Below, one piece after another: positions 51,085 through 59,562 of a stretch of 64,000 bases of DNA. Position 1 is the first letter of the stretch; each line of letters opens with the position of its first letter. The notes under the pieces were generated by a model. The model did not search any database. It had not been told where the DNA came from and saw only the letters and a list, made by a program, of their open reading frames with translations. The stretch lies in the NCBI GenBank assembly GCA_964639205.1, contig CAZXCG010000003.1, positions 1 to 64,000 of the forward strand, in the 5' to 3' direction. A program made the position numbers and the translations under genes. Origin of the DNA: CAZXCG01 sp964639205 (lineage in GTDB: Bacteria; Bacillota; Clostridia; Oscillospirales; Acutalibacteraceae).

Positions 51085-51559
51085 TTTTTTTACGCTTTTT
51101 CCCGCTTCCCTTAAACCGGTCTGAAATAAAAAGGATATATATAATAAACATTACTGTTCCTGCAGTGACAAAGTAATCGGCAATATTACAAACGGGAGGA
51201 AAGAAAGAAAGACTGATAAAATCCACAACATATCCGTAAAGAATCCGATCTATTAAATTGCCGATTCCTCCTCCTATAATGAAAGCAAGGGAAAAATTGA
51301 GAAGCTTGCTGTCAGATTTTTTCCAAATAAGAAATATTATCATCAGAAGCAAAGCGACAGCCGTGCAAGCGATAAAAAGCCAGCGCTTATTTTCAAGCAT
51401 ACCGAAAGCCGCGCCCTTGTTTTCAAGATAGGTAAAATCAAGCAAATGCGGAATGACGCTGACCGAGCCTAACGGCTTTAAATAACAGATAACCAGCAGC
51501 TTTGCCGCTTGATCAACAGCAACAATTAAAACGGCGATTATAAGTGCAGTAATGAACAA
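51077..51559 (-). CDS. lspA: Lipoprotein signal peptidase
   Basis: Aspartyl membrane protease that cleaves prolipoprotein signals. About 160 aa with four membrane segments. The catalytic aspartates lie in GGGIGNLIDRI and NIADYFVTAG, with the conserved Asp-Gln of VAVDQAAKLL. I prefer the TTG start at 51559 with AGGGGTG six bases before. A TTG at 51592 would add 11 residues but lies inside a hairpin. At least two lipoproteins in this window would be substrates. Confidence 0.9.
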   Translation of the reverse strand: MFITALIIAVLIVAVDQAAKLLVICYLKPLGSVSVIPHLLDFTYLENKGAAFGMLENKRWLFIACTAVALLLMIIFLIWKKSDSKLLNFSLAFIIGGGIGNLIDRILYGYVVDFISLSFFPPVCNIADYFVTAGTVMFIIYILFISDRFKGSGKKRKKNG

Positions 51560-51579
51560 AAAATACACCCCTGACAATC

Positions 51580-51607
51580 GGCGGTGCGTCAAGTCTGATG
51601 CACCGCC
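51580..51607 (-). promoter_or_regulatory. Hairpin between ileS and lspA
   Basis: The arms GGCGGTGC (51580-51587) and GCACCGCC (51600-51607) are perfect, with further pairing inside. No U-run follows in the direction of transcription, so it may be a processing or attenuating hairpin rather than a terminator. Confidence 0.4.
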
Positions 51608-51629
51608 CCCTTTGAATTGTTTATTTTAT

Positions 51630-54407
51630 TCAGTTTAAGCTGCGCAAAACCTCGGCGCAATGTGCGCACAAAGTCGGATGCTCGTTGTCTGAACCGACGT
51701 TTGTGTTATAAGACCAGCATCTTTCACATTTTGCTCCGTCAGCCTTGCTGACTTTCACCGCGAATTCTTCAGTACCGCCGTTTACAATTTTAACCTGAGA
51801 AACGATAAAGGCAGCTGCAAGCTCCGCTTCAACGGATTTAACGAAGTTAAAGCTTTCGCCTGTACAGGTAATGGTAATTCCGGCGTCGAGAGAAGTCTTT
51901 ATGAGTTTATCTTTGACTGCGCATTCAATAGATTTTTTAACAATGTCACGAATTTCATAAATTTTGTCCCAGTCCGATATAAATTTATTTTCAACCGAAA
52001 GAGGAATTTCCTGCGGCATTCGGTTAAAAAGAACGCATTCTTTATCCTCCTGAGCGCGGTGAGGCATAAACCTCCAGATTTCATCGGAAGTATAGGCAAG
52101 GATAGGACTTATCAGCCTTGTCATGGCGTCAAGAATAAGATAAATCGCGGTTTGAGCGGCACGGCGCTTCTTGCTGTCCGGCTTTTCGGTATAAAGTCTG
52201 TCTTTAAGAACATCCAAATAAAAATTAGACATATCTACAACGCAGAAATTGTGAATCGAATGATAAACCTGGTGAAATTCAAAAGCGTCATAAGCGGCTT
52301 TGGATTTTCCGATAAGCTCATTAAGCTTAACCAGAGCCCACTTATCAATAGGCATCAGCTCATCTAAATCGACCATATTTGTATCGGGATTAAAATCATA
52401 GAGATTACCCAATATATACCGCGCTGTATTTCTGATTTTACGGTAAGCTTCCGAAAGCTGCTTGAGAATATCCTTTGATATGCGAATATCCGCGTGATAA
52501 TCCGAAGAAGCAACCCAAAGACGAAGTACGTCCGCGCCGTACTGATCGACAATTTCCTGCGGCTCAATGCCGTTTCCGAGCGATTTACTCATTTTTCTGC
52601 CGTCGCCGTCTACAACCCAGCCGTGCGTAAGCACGGTTTTATAGGGTGCTTTGCCTGTTATGGCAACGGAAGTAAGCAGAGAAGACTGGAACCAACCGCG
52701 GTACTGATCGGCGCCTTCCAGGTAAAGATCGGCGGGCCACTTAAGGTAATCGCGTTCCTTAAGTACTGCAAAGTGGCTGGAGCCGCTGTCGAACCAGACG
52801 TCCATTATATCTTTTTCTTTTTCAAATTCAGCGCAGCCGCATTTTTTGCATACAGTTCCCCGAGGAAGGATTTCGCTTGCCGGAAGCTCAAACCACGCGT
52901 CAGAACCTTTTTGACGGAATAAATCGGCTACAGCCATCATAGCGTCTCTGTCAATATGAGGCTCTTTGCACTCCTTGCAGAAGAAAATAGGAATTGGGAC
53001 GCCCCATTTGCGCTGACGTGAAATACACCAGTCCTTGCGTTCCCTTACCATTGATGTTATGCGATCCTTACCCCACCCGGGAATCCACTCAACATCGTTA
53101 ATAGCCTTTACAGCGTCTTCTTTGAAAGCGTCTACGGAGCAGAACCACTGATCTGTTGCGCGGAAAAGAACGGGCTTTTTACATCTCCAGCAGTGAGGGT
53201 ACTGGTGAATTATTTTCTTAAGAGCAAAAAGCGCGTGTGTTTTTTCAAGATATTCGGCAATCGGTTTATTTGCTTCTTCTGTTGAAAGACCGGCAAACAT
53301 TCCGGCTTCCTCGGTAAGAATACCGTCTGCGTCAACCGGAACAACAATCGGAATTTCGGGATAATTGCGGCAGACGTCATAGTCCTCTATGCCGTGTCCC
53401 GGCGCCGTGTGTACACAACCGGTACCGCTCTCGAGTGTAACATGGTCGCCGACAATAACAAGAGATTCCCTATTTATAAACGGATGCGCGGTTTTCATAT
53501 ATTCAAGCTCGCTGCCCGGAATATTTCCCACAACCTCATAATCCGTAATTTCAGCAGCCTGCATTGCGTCACGGTACAGCTCTTCGGCCATAATGTAAAT
53601 TTCTTCGCCGGATTTAACCAAAACATAGTTAAAGGACGGTCCCACACAGATAGCAACATTTGCAGGCAAAGTCCAGGTGGTTGTAGTCCAAATTACAAAA
53701 TAACAGTTTTTCGGCTCGACCCCCAATGCGGAGAGCTTACCCAAATCATCTGTTACACGGAACTTAACGTAAATTGAATGGCACGGATCCTCAGAATATT
53801 CAATTTCCGCTTCCGCAAGAGCAGTTTTACACTCAGGACACCAATAAACGGGCTTAAGCCCTTTATATATATACCCTTTGCAAGCCATTTCGGCGAAAAC
53901 CTCAATTTGCTTTGCCTCGAATTCATGAAGAAGCGTTATATACGGATTATCCCATTCTCCTATAACCCCCAAGCGTTTAAATTGATTACGTTGGTCGTCA
54001 AGATACCCAAGGGCAAAGTCGCGGCAAAGCTTACGCAGCTCAATCGCGGAGATAGTGGCGGAATTACCCACGCCGGCTTTTGCTCTCGCTTTAAGCTCGG
54101 TTGGAAGCCCGTGAGTGTCCCATCCGGGAACATACGGTGCTTTGAAGCCCGACATATTTTTATAGCGCACTATTATATCTTTAAGAACCTTATTGAGTGC
54201 TGTTCCCAAATGGATATTACCGTTGGCGTACGGAGGACCGTCGTGCAAAACATAGAGCGGTTTCCCCTCGTTTTTTTTCATTAGCTTTTCATAAACATTG
54301 TTATTCTCCCACTGTTCTAAGGTAACAGGCTCGCTTTTGGGCAAGCCTGCGCGCATAGGAAATTCGGTTTTTGGAAGGTTCAGGGTTTTGTTGTAATCCT
54401 GCGGCAT
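51630..54407 (-). CDS. ileS: Isoleucyl-tRNA synthetase
   Basis: Class I synthetase charging tRNA-Ile. The 925-aa protein has the HIGH-type motif in GPPYANGNIHLGTALN near residue 58. The editing domain covers about 190-390, and DGRKMSKSLGNG is near residue 600. The C-terminal zinc site (CERCWSYN and CAHCAEVL) is present. Length and zinc site fit the ordinary bacterial form. Only about 60 bases separate it from divIVA, leaving no room for a T-box leader. Confidence 0.97.
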   Translation of the reverse strand: MPQDYNKTLNLPKTEFPMRAGLPKSEPVTLEQWENNNVYEKLMKKNEGKPLYVLHDGPPYANGNIHLGTALNKVLKDIIVRYKNMSGFKAPYVPGWDTHGLPTELKARAKAGVGNSATISAIELRKLCRDFALGYLDDQRNQFKRLGVIGEWDNPYITLLHEFEAKQIEVFAEMACKGYIYKGLKPVYWCPECKTALAEAEIEYSEDPCHSIYVKFRVTDDLGKLSALGVEPKNCYFVIWTTTTWTLPANVAICVGPSFNYVLVKSGEEIYIMAEELYRDAMQAAEITDYEVVGNIPGSELEYMKTAHPFINRESLVIVGDHVTLESGTGCVHTAPGHGIEDYDVCRNYPEIPIVVPVDADGILTEEAGMFAGLSTEEANKPIAEYLEKTHALFALKKIIHQYPHCWRCKKPVLFRATDQWFCSVDAFKEDAVKAINDVEWIPGWGKDRITSMVRERKDWCISRQRKWGVPIPIFFCKECKEPHIDRDAMMAVADLFRQKGSDAWFELPASEILPRGTVCKKCGCAEFEKEKDIMDVWFDSGSSHFAVLKERDYLKWPADLYLEGADQYRGWFQSSLLTSVAITGKAPYKTVLTHGWVVDGDGRKMSKSLGNGIEPQEIVDQYGADVLRLWVASSDYHADIRISKDILKQLSEAYRKIRNTARYILGNLYDFNPDTNMVDLDELMPIDKWALVKLNELIGKSKAAYDAFEFHQVYHSIHNFCVVDMSNFYLDVLKDRLYTEKPDSKKRRAAQTAIYLILDAMTRLISPILAYTSDEIWRFMPHRAQEDKECVLFNRMPQEIPLSVENKFISDWDKIYEIRDIVKKSIECAVKDKLIKTSLDAGITITCTGESFNFVKSVEAELAAAFIVSQVKIVNGGTEEFAVKVSKADGAKCERCWSYNTNVGSDNEHPTLCAHCAEVLRSLN

Positions 54408-54466
54408 GGTTTTTATCTCTCCGTTTATATAAAATTGGATTGCAGCGTTTTTACTGCGAAAAGAAC

Positions 54467-55285
54467 TTATTCATCGTCTACATCGTAATTATCCCCAAAT
54501 TTGAGTACGGAAAATTTACGCTGTCTTTTTTCTTTCCTTGAAGATTTGTCGTCTGCGGGTTTGCTTTCCTGAGACGATTTCAGCGAAAAGCTTTGGGTTT
54601 TCTGTATTTCGATTTCGTCCTGCACATCTTCGTCTTCGGGAGCAGGCGGAGTAAGTGAAATACGCTTAATTCCCTCGCTCTTTTCTTCCGTATCGGACGA
54701 AATAACATCCTGCTTTTTATCCGCTTGAACGGGTTCATTCTTATTTTCGGCGGTTTTTGCGTTGGAAATGCGCTCGTTTTGATTTTTAAGCGCGGCGTAT
54801 TTTTCCTCCAGAGCGTCGGTTGTTTTTGTCGCCGATTCCTCGTCGGGTATTTCAGAAATAAGCTTAACCTGTTCTTTATACATATTAAGCAGCTCGGAGC
54901 GGAACTCGGCTGCAGCGTTTTTAATTCTTATAAGCTCGTCTTTCTGTGTGAGAACCGCCTGATTTGCTTCAAATAAAATAGAATCTGATTTTTGCTGTGC
55001 CTGTGATAAAATATCTTCCGCTTTTTTCTTAGCTTCGGAAACAGTGTCTTCGGCTATGCGTTCCGACCTGAGAAGAGCGTTCCTTATAACCTCCTCATCC
55101 GCGCGGTATTTTTCGATTTTAGCGGCGAGAATCTCAATTTTTTTCATTATATCAGCCTTTTCGGCGTCATGACGCTGAATTGTTTGAACAACCTCGTCAA
55201 TAAAATTATCAACGTCTTCGGCGTTATATCCGCTTTTGCCGGAACGTCTGAAGCTGATGTTCTTAATTTCTTCAATAGTCAACAT
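54467..55285 (-). CDS. divIVA: DivIVA domain protein
   Basis: Coiled-coil protein that binds curved membranes at poles and septum and organises division proteins. The 272-aa chain has the N-terminal DivIVA motif (MLTIEEIKNISFRRS, GYNAEDVDNFIDEV) and a long coiled coil to about residue 160. A charged, probably disordered tail follows, ending in a basic RKEKRQRKFSVL segment. The ATG at 55285 follows AGAGGAG. It lies in the classic yggS-sepF-ylmH-divIVA-ileS order. Confidence 0.93.
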   Translation of the reverse strand: MLTIEEIKNISFRRSGKSGYNAEDVDNFIDEVVQTIQRHDAEKADIMKKIEILAAKIEKYRADEEVIRNALLRSERIAEDTVSEAKKKAEDILSQAQQKSDSILFEANQAVLTQKDELIRIKNAAAEFRSELLNMYKEQVKLISEIPDEESATKTTDALEEKYAALKNQNERISNAKTAENKNEPVQADKKQDVISSDTEEKSEGIKRISLTPPAPEDEDVQDEIEIQKTQSFSLKSSQESKPADDKSSRKEKRQRKFSVLKFGDNYDVDDE

Positions 55286-55298
55286 AGAAAGCACTCCT

Positions 55299-56063
55299 CT
55301 ATTTAAAAATTTTTACCGATAATCTTATCCGGCCTTTTTTTGTTGTGCCTGAATTATCAGTTATAACAAACTTACCCTTTTTCCTGATTGATATTATATC
55401 CCCGACTGTCAAGAGATGACTTACATTCTGATTTTGAACATAATTGACGCTTACCAAGCCGGATAAAATAATCTGCGCGGTTTTTTCTCTGCTCAGATTT
55501 GCAAGCGCGGCTGTAATGTTGTCGAGCCGCATAGAAGCAACCGAAATGAAAGATTCTTCAAACTTCTGCGGAAAATCCGGGTAATTTTCCTTCAATACGC
55601 TGACTCTGACGCCTACAGAGCCGACCGTTGTAATTTGATTGCTCAGATAATCGGCGATTTTTGAATCGGCGAAAAGAACAGCTCTGCCTTCGAAAACGGC
55701 AATATCTCCTATACTTTCTCTTGAAACACCGAGAGACATAACCGCCCCGAGAAAATCTCTATGGGAAAGGACGTCGACTTTACGGTATTTGAATTCAAGC
55801 GCCGTAATAGGAAAGCGCGAAAAATCCGGGGCACGTTTTTTATTATAATATATACACAAAAATACTCTCAGCGCGCTTTTGTGACCCCCGAAAAACATAA
55901 AGCTTTCGCGGTGCAAATTTTGCAGATATTTTCCTGCAAAATACGCCTGACGTTCGTTGAGAAAGCCAAGGAAAACACAGTCTCTGTGTTTTTCACACTG
56001 TCTTAAAGCATCGTCGATACGGCTGTAAAGAAGCTTTTCATCGCTGTCTGCCGGCAAATTCAT
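55299..56063 (-). CDS. ylmH: YlmH family S4 RNA-binding protein
   Basis: A 254-aa protein with an N-terminal RRM-like part (DYR region, YFAGKY), a middle segment with HRDFLGAVMSLGVSRESIGDI and a C-terminal S4 domain (MRLDNITAALANLSREK, GLVSVNYVQNQNV, VGDIISIRKKG). Homologues in Bacillus act on stalled 50S subunits in quality control and sit in the division cluster. It starts one base from sepF and ends 13 bases from divIVA. Confidence 0.9.
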   Translation of the reverse strand: MNLPADSDEKLLYSRIDDALRQCEKHRDCVFLGFLNERQAYFAGKYLQNLHRESFMFFGGHKSALRVFLCIYYNKKRAPDFSRFPITALEFKYRKVDVLSHRDFLGAVMSLGVSRESIGDIAVFEGRAVLFADSKIADYLSNQITTVGSVGVRVSVLKENYPDFPQKFEESFISVASMRLDNITAALANLSREKTAQIILSGLVSVNYVQNQNVSHLLTVGDIISIRKKGKFVITDNSGTTKKGRIRLSVKIFK

Positions 56064-56064
56064 A

Positions 56065-56610
56065 TTAACCGAAAATTACCCCGTTACTTTCAAGCTCATC
56101 CAAAAGATTGTCACCGGTAAGGTCAACGTTACTGGGGATGATAATAAAAGTATTGCTTGCAATTTTTCTTATTTTACCGTTGTTGGCATATGCTACGCCG
56201 CTGAGGAAGTCAATTATTCTTCTCTGCATATCCTTGTTGGAATCCTCCAGATTAAGAACAACCGTATGCGTTTTAATAAGCTCGTCTGCAATGTCGCGCG
56301 TTTCTTCGCCGAAGCGTTCCGGCTTAAAAAGCACAACCTGAAGTCTTGCCGTTGCGTTGATATTTACTACCTTATTTGTATTATAAGGTTCATCAGAATC
56401 AAAGCCGCCGCTTCTTGAAGATTCTCTGCCGCCCCTGCGGGTGGGCTGACGCTGCTTTCTTGAGTAAATGTTTCTGTCGTCGTCCTCAGCGTCGCGGGGG
56501 TCGTCGACGTTTTCCTCATCATCGTAGTCGTACTCATACTCGTCGTAAGAGTCGTAGTCAGAGTCGCTGGGCGACCAAAAGCCTTTAAATTTTTCTACAA
56601 AACTTGCCAT
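56065..56610 (-). CDS. sepF: Cell division protein SepF
   Basis: FtsZ-binding ring protein that anchors the Z-ring to the membrane. The 181-aa protein has a short amphipathic N-terminus (ASFVEKFKGFW), an acidic Asp/Tyr-rich linker (about 15-75), and the SepF core (LFKPERFGEETRDIADEL, HTVVLNLEDSNKDMQRRIIDFLSG). The ATG at 56610 follows GGAGG. The linker is longer and more acidic than in Bacillus. Confidence 0.94.
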   Translation of the reverse strand: MASFVEKFKGFWSPSDSDYDSYDEYEYDYDDEENVDDPRDAEDDDRNIYSRKQRQPTRRGGRESSRSGGFDSDEPYNTNKVVNINATARLQVVLFKPERFGEETRDIADELIKTHTVVLNLEDSNKDMQRRIIDFLSGVAYANNGKIRKIASNTFIIIPSNVDLTGDNLLDELESNGVIFG

Positions 56611-56649
56611 TATATGTACCTCCAAATAATGATATTATCCGGTCAAAAT

Positions 56650-57363
56650 TTACCGGTAGATCCTTTCTCCGAACAGTGCCGAGCCTATACGCACCATATT
56701 GGCGCCTTCAAGGATTGCTTCGGTATAATCGCCTGACATACCCATAGATAAAATACGCATATTTATATTATCTATTTTTTTATCTGAGATGTCAATAAAC
56801 AGATTATGCATTTTTTGGAAAATTTTGCGGATTTTCTGTTTATTTTCACAAATCGGGGGGATAGACATCAGCCCCTGTACACGAATATTTTCAAGCGAAG
56901 CGCATGAATACAGCAGTTGTTCAAGCTCTTCGGGATAAACTCCGGATTTGTTTTCCTCTTTGCCGATGTTTACCTCGATCAAAATATCTGTGGTGATTGA
57001 GCGCTGCTGCGACTGCTTTGAAATTTCCTTTGCAAGATGCAGGCTGTCAACGGACTGAATCATATCTACTTTACCGACAATTTGCCTGACCTTATTTGTT
57101 TGAAGATGACCTATAAATTGCAGCGAGCAGTTGTCTAAATTGTAGTCGTCGTACTTAGACAAGAGCTCCTGCACCCTGTTTTCGCCGATGTGGTTCAGTC
57201 CAAGACTGATGGCGTGATTTATAATCCCGACTTCCACCGTCTTTGTTGCTGCAAGAAAAGTAATGTCTTTGCGAGTTTTTGAAACAGCCTGCGCCGCTTT
57301 TTCTATTTGCTCGCAAATAAATTGATAATTGTACTCTACGTCATTCAATGATTTTTCCGTCAT
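56650..57363 (-). CDS. yggS: PLP homeostasis protein YggS/PLPBP (YlmE)
   Basis: Cytoplasmic PLP-binding TIM-barrel protein keeping free PLP balanced. The 237-aa chain has the PLP Lys in FLAATKTVEVG, then IGENRVQELLSKY, FIGHLQTNKVR, LIEVNIGKEENKSGV and LSMGMSGDYTEAILEGANMVRIGSALFG. It overlaps the membrane-fusion-like gene by 23 bases. In Bacillota the gene is part of the division cluster. Confidence 0.94.
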   Translation of the reverse strand: MTEKSLNDVEYNYQFICEQIEKAAQAVSKTRKDITFLAATKTVEVGIINHAISLGLNHIGENRVQELLSKYDDYNLDNCSLQFIGHLQTNKVRQIVGKVDMIQSVDSLHLAKEISKQSQQRSITTDILIEVNIGKEENKSGVYPEELEQLLYSCASLENIRVQGLMSIPPICENKQKIRKIFQKMHNLFIDISDKKIDNINMRILSMGMSGDYTEAILEGANMVRIGSALFGERIYR

Positions 57364-58603
57364 AAACGTCAGCTCCTTCGGTAATTATCTGATCGTAAAG
57401 TTTAATTGTTGAACCGGTTTTTAAATTTTTTGCCTGCGGGTCACAGATAACAAAATCATTTCCGGAATATGTTATTGATATTTCCTTAAAATCAATTTGC
57501 AAGCCCGTAAGCACATAAACGCCCTGAACTGTTTGCTGCGTTACGGTACCGTCGCTGTTTTTCACTTCCGCAACGGAGTCGTGTATTGCTTTTTTTGACA
57601 CTCGCAGTCCGGAATAAGTATGCAGATTGATTTGTATGGGTTCGGTGCGCGTTTGTATTAAATCGCCGCTTAATAAATTGCATGACAGTATTACAACACC
57701 GTCGGATTGCCGATCCGGCTGATTTATTTGCTCAACAGTTACGGGAATTTCCTGATTGGACGCAAACGGCATATCCACAGTAAGCTCGCTGTCGGTCTGA
57801 GCAAGCCGGAGCGCGTCGTCGGCAGTTATTTTAGCAACGATATACCATTTAAAGTCCGTAACTATTTTTCCAATGCAGTTAGCAGAGGGCTCCGTTTTTA
57901 CAAGACTGTCAATATCATCGGAGGTTATATTGAGGATATCGCCGTAATCCACAGAGTTTTCATATCCGTCGCAGTGTGAAACAAAATAACCCGAAACATC
58001 GGCAGTTATGCTTCCTACGGTATTAATGCCGGAACGAAGCTGATTAAGCTCCGAGCTGAGCTGCTGAATGTAATCATCGTAGCTTTCCTCGGCTCCGATT
58101 GCAAATTGACGTTGATTTATTGAAGAAATCAGCGCGTTTTTTGCTTCGTCTATGCCAATATATGAATGAGAATTCACTGCTGCAAGAAAATTTATTATTT
58201 TATCTTCAACTGAGCCGTTGAGGGTATCAAGGTCGGCGCTGACCGTATCACCCGATTTGCTTATTTGAGAAAGGGAATCTATTGTATTCTCCAGATCCAA
58301 CGCACGGTTATAAACAAGCGCTTGCGATTCGTCAGAAAAAATGTCGGCAATTGTTCCCCCTTTTTCTATTGCCTCTCCGTCAGAAAGCTCATAGTAGACG
58401 CTGCCCGACGCGTTGCTGTAAACGTAAGTCTCATTGCGGAAAACATATCCGGTAGCGGTTATTGAATCGCTCACGGTGAAGTTAAGCGCGTCTTCAACCT
58501 GATAGCCGCTGAACTCGGAGGAAAAAAGCAGAAAAATTATATATATTATAAAACCCGCTATTATAATCGTAATTGCGATTTTTTGAAATTTAGATTTAGA
58601 CAT
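57341..58603 (-). CDS. HlyD-like membrane-anchored protein of the division cluster
   Basis: A 420-aa protein with one N-terminal membrane helix (about 8-28) and a large extracytoplasmic part. A biotinyl/lipoyl-like section (TATGYVFRNETYVYSNASGSVYYELSDGEAI) resembles membrane fusion proteins, followed by a helical hairpin (about 100-190) and beta-barrel segments. No exporter gene is adjacent. Related genes occur at this place beside sepF/yggS in Clostridia, so a role in envelope assembly or division is plausible but unproven. Eight-base overlap with miaA. Confidence 0.75.
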   Translation of the reverse strand: MSKSKFQKIAITIIIAGFIIYIIFLLFSSEFSGYQVEDALNFTVSDSITATGYVFRNETYVYSNASGSVYYELSDGEAIEKGGTIADIFSDESQALVYNRALDLENTIDSLSQISKSGDTVSADLDTLNGSVEDKIINFLAAVNSHSYIGIDEAKNALISSINQRQFAIGAEESYDDYIQQLSSELNQLRSGINTVGSITADVSGYFVSHCDGYENSVDYGDILNITSDDIDSLVKTEPSANCIGKIVTDFKWYIVAKITADDALRLAQTDSELTVDMPFASNQEIPVTVEQINQPDRQSDGVVILSCNLLSGDLIQTRTEPIQINLHTYSGLRVSKKAIHDSVAEVKNSDGTVTQQTVQGVYVLTGLQIDFKEISITYSGNDFVICDPQAKNLKTGSTIKLYDQIITEGADVYDGKIIE

Positions 58604-59558
58604 CGGCTTTAAATCCTCTTTTAATTAAAATATCCGCCGCAGTACGCACAACGGCGCTGCTGTCGGTATAATCGTCGGTATATATCCAATTTATTTCCTC
58701 GTCGCGTTTAAACCATGTAAGCTGCCTCTTTGCATAGCGCCTTGTTGCGCGTTTAAGGCTTTCAATGCATTCCTGCAAAGAGCGTTCTCCTCTGAAGTAA
58801 GGAAAAAATTCTTTACATCCTATTGCCTGCACCGCCGTTGCGCCGAGATCCGCGGAGTAAATTTCGCGAGCTTCTTCAACAAGACCGTCTGCAAGCATTT
58901 TATCGACTCTAACGTTTATTTTTTCATAAAGCTTTAAGCGTTCGCGGCATGTAAGTCCGATTTTGACCGGCTTGTAAAAGGTTCCGTTCTTCTTTGATTC
59001 TTCATTAACCTGAGTAAAGGTTTTTCCTGTTGTCTCGTAAATTTCAATGGCGCGTAATATACGCTTTAAGTTGCGCTGCTCGGACAAAATGCCCGCCGCC
59101 CGGGGGTCGAATGTTCCCAAATAAGCAAGCATATAATCTATGCCCTTGTCCCGTGCGAGTACTGTAAGCCGTTCTCTTACTTCAGGTTTGGTGTTTATCG
59201 GTACAAAACTTATATTTTCAAGCAATGATTTAACGTAAAGTCCTGTTCCGCCGACAAGCACAGGCGTTTTTCCTCTTGCGCAAATATCGGCGATTATTTC
59301 ATTTGCGCGGGTCACATATTCGGCAACGGAATAAGATGTTGAGGGGCTTAGAAAGCCTATCATATGATGTTTTATTCCGCGCATTTCATAGGCGGTAGGC
59401 TTAGCGGTTGAAATGCTCATATTTTTGTATATTTGCATTGAGTCGGCGGAAACAACCTCGCCGTTGAACAATTCGGATAGAGAAACACCCAGCGCGCTTT
59501 TTCCGGAGGCTGTAGGTCCTACTACGCAAATAATATCCGTAAGCTTATTTTTTTCCAA
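58596..59558 (-). CDS. miaA: tRNA dimethylallyltransferase
   Basis: Transfers a dimethylallyl group to A37 of tRNAs reading UNN codons. The 320-aa protein has the P-loop VGPTASGKSALG, VVSADSMQIYKNMSI with the catalytic Asp, GIKHHMIGF and LVGGTGLYVKSLL. The start is probably the TTG at 59558, four bases after the mutL stop with AGGGTG upstream. An ATG at 59594 would overlap mutL by 32 bases. The often neighbouring hfq is not here. Confidence 0.92.
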   Translation of the reverse strand: MEKNKLTDIICVVGPTASGKSALGVSLSELFNGEVVSADSMQIYKNMSISTAKPTAYEMRGIKHHMIGFLSPSTSYSVAEYVTRANEIIADICARGKTPVLVGGTGLYVKSLLENISFVPINTKPEVRERLTVLARDKGIDYMLAYLGTFDPRAAGILSEQRNLKRILRAIEIYETTGKTFTQVNEESKKNGTFYKPVKIGLTCRERLKLYEKINVRVDKMLADGLVEEAREIYSADLGATAVQAIGCKEFFPYFRGERSLQECIESLKRATRRYAKRQLTWFKRDEEINWIYTDDYTDSSAVVRTAADILIKRGFKADV

Positions 59559-59562
59559 AAAA

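Noticed and set aside
54408..54466. T-box leader for ileS
   Set aside because: Only about 60 bases separate divIVA and ileS, too short for a T-box, and no specifier or TGGNACC-like box is visible.
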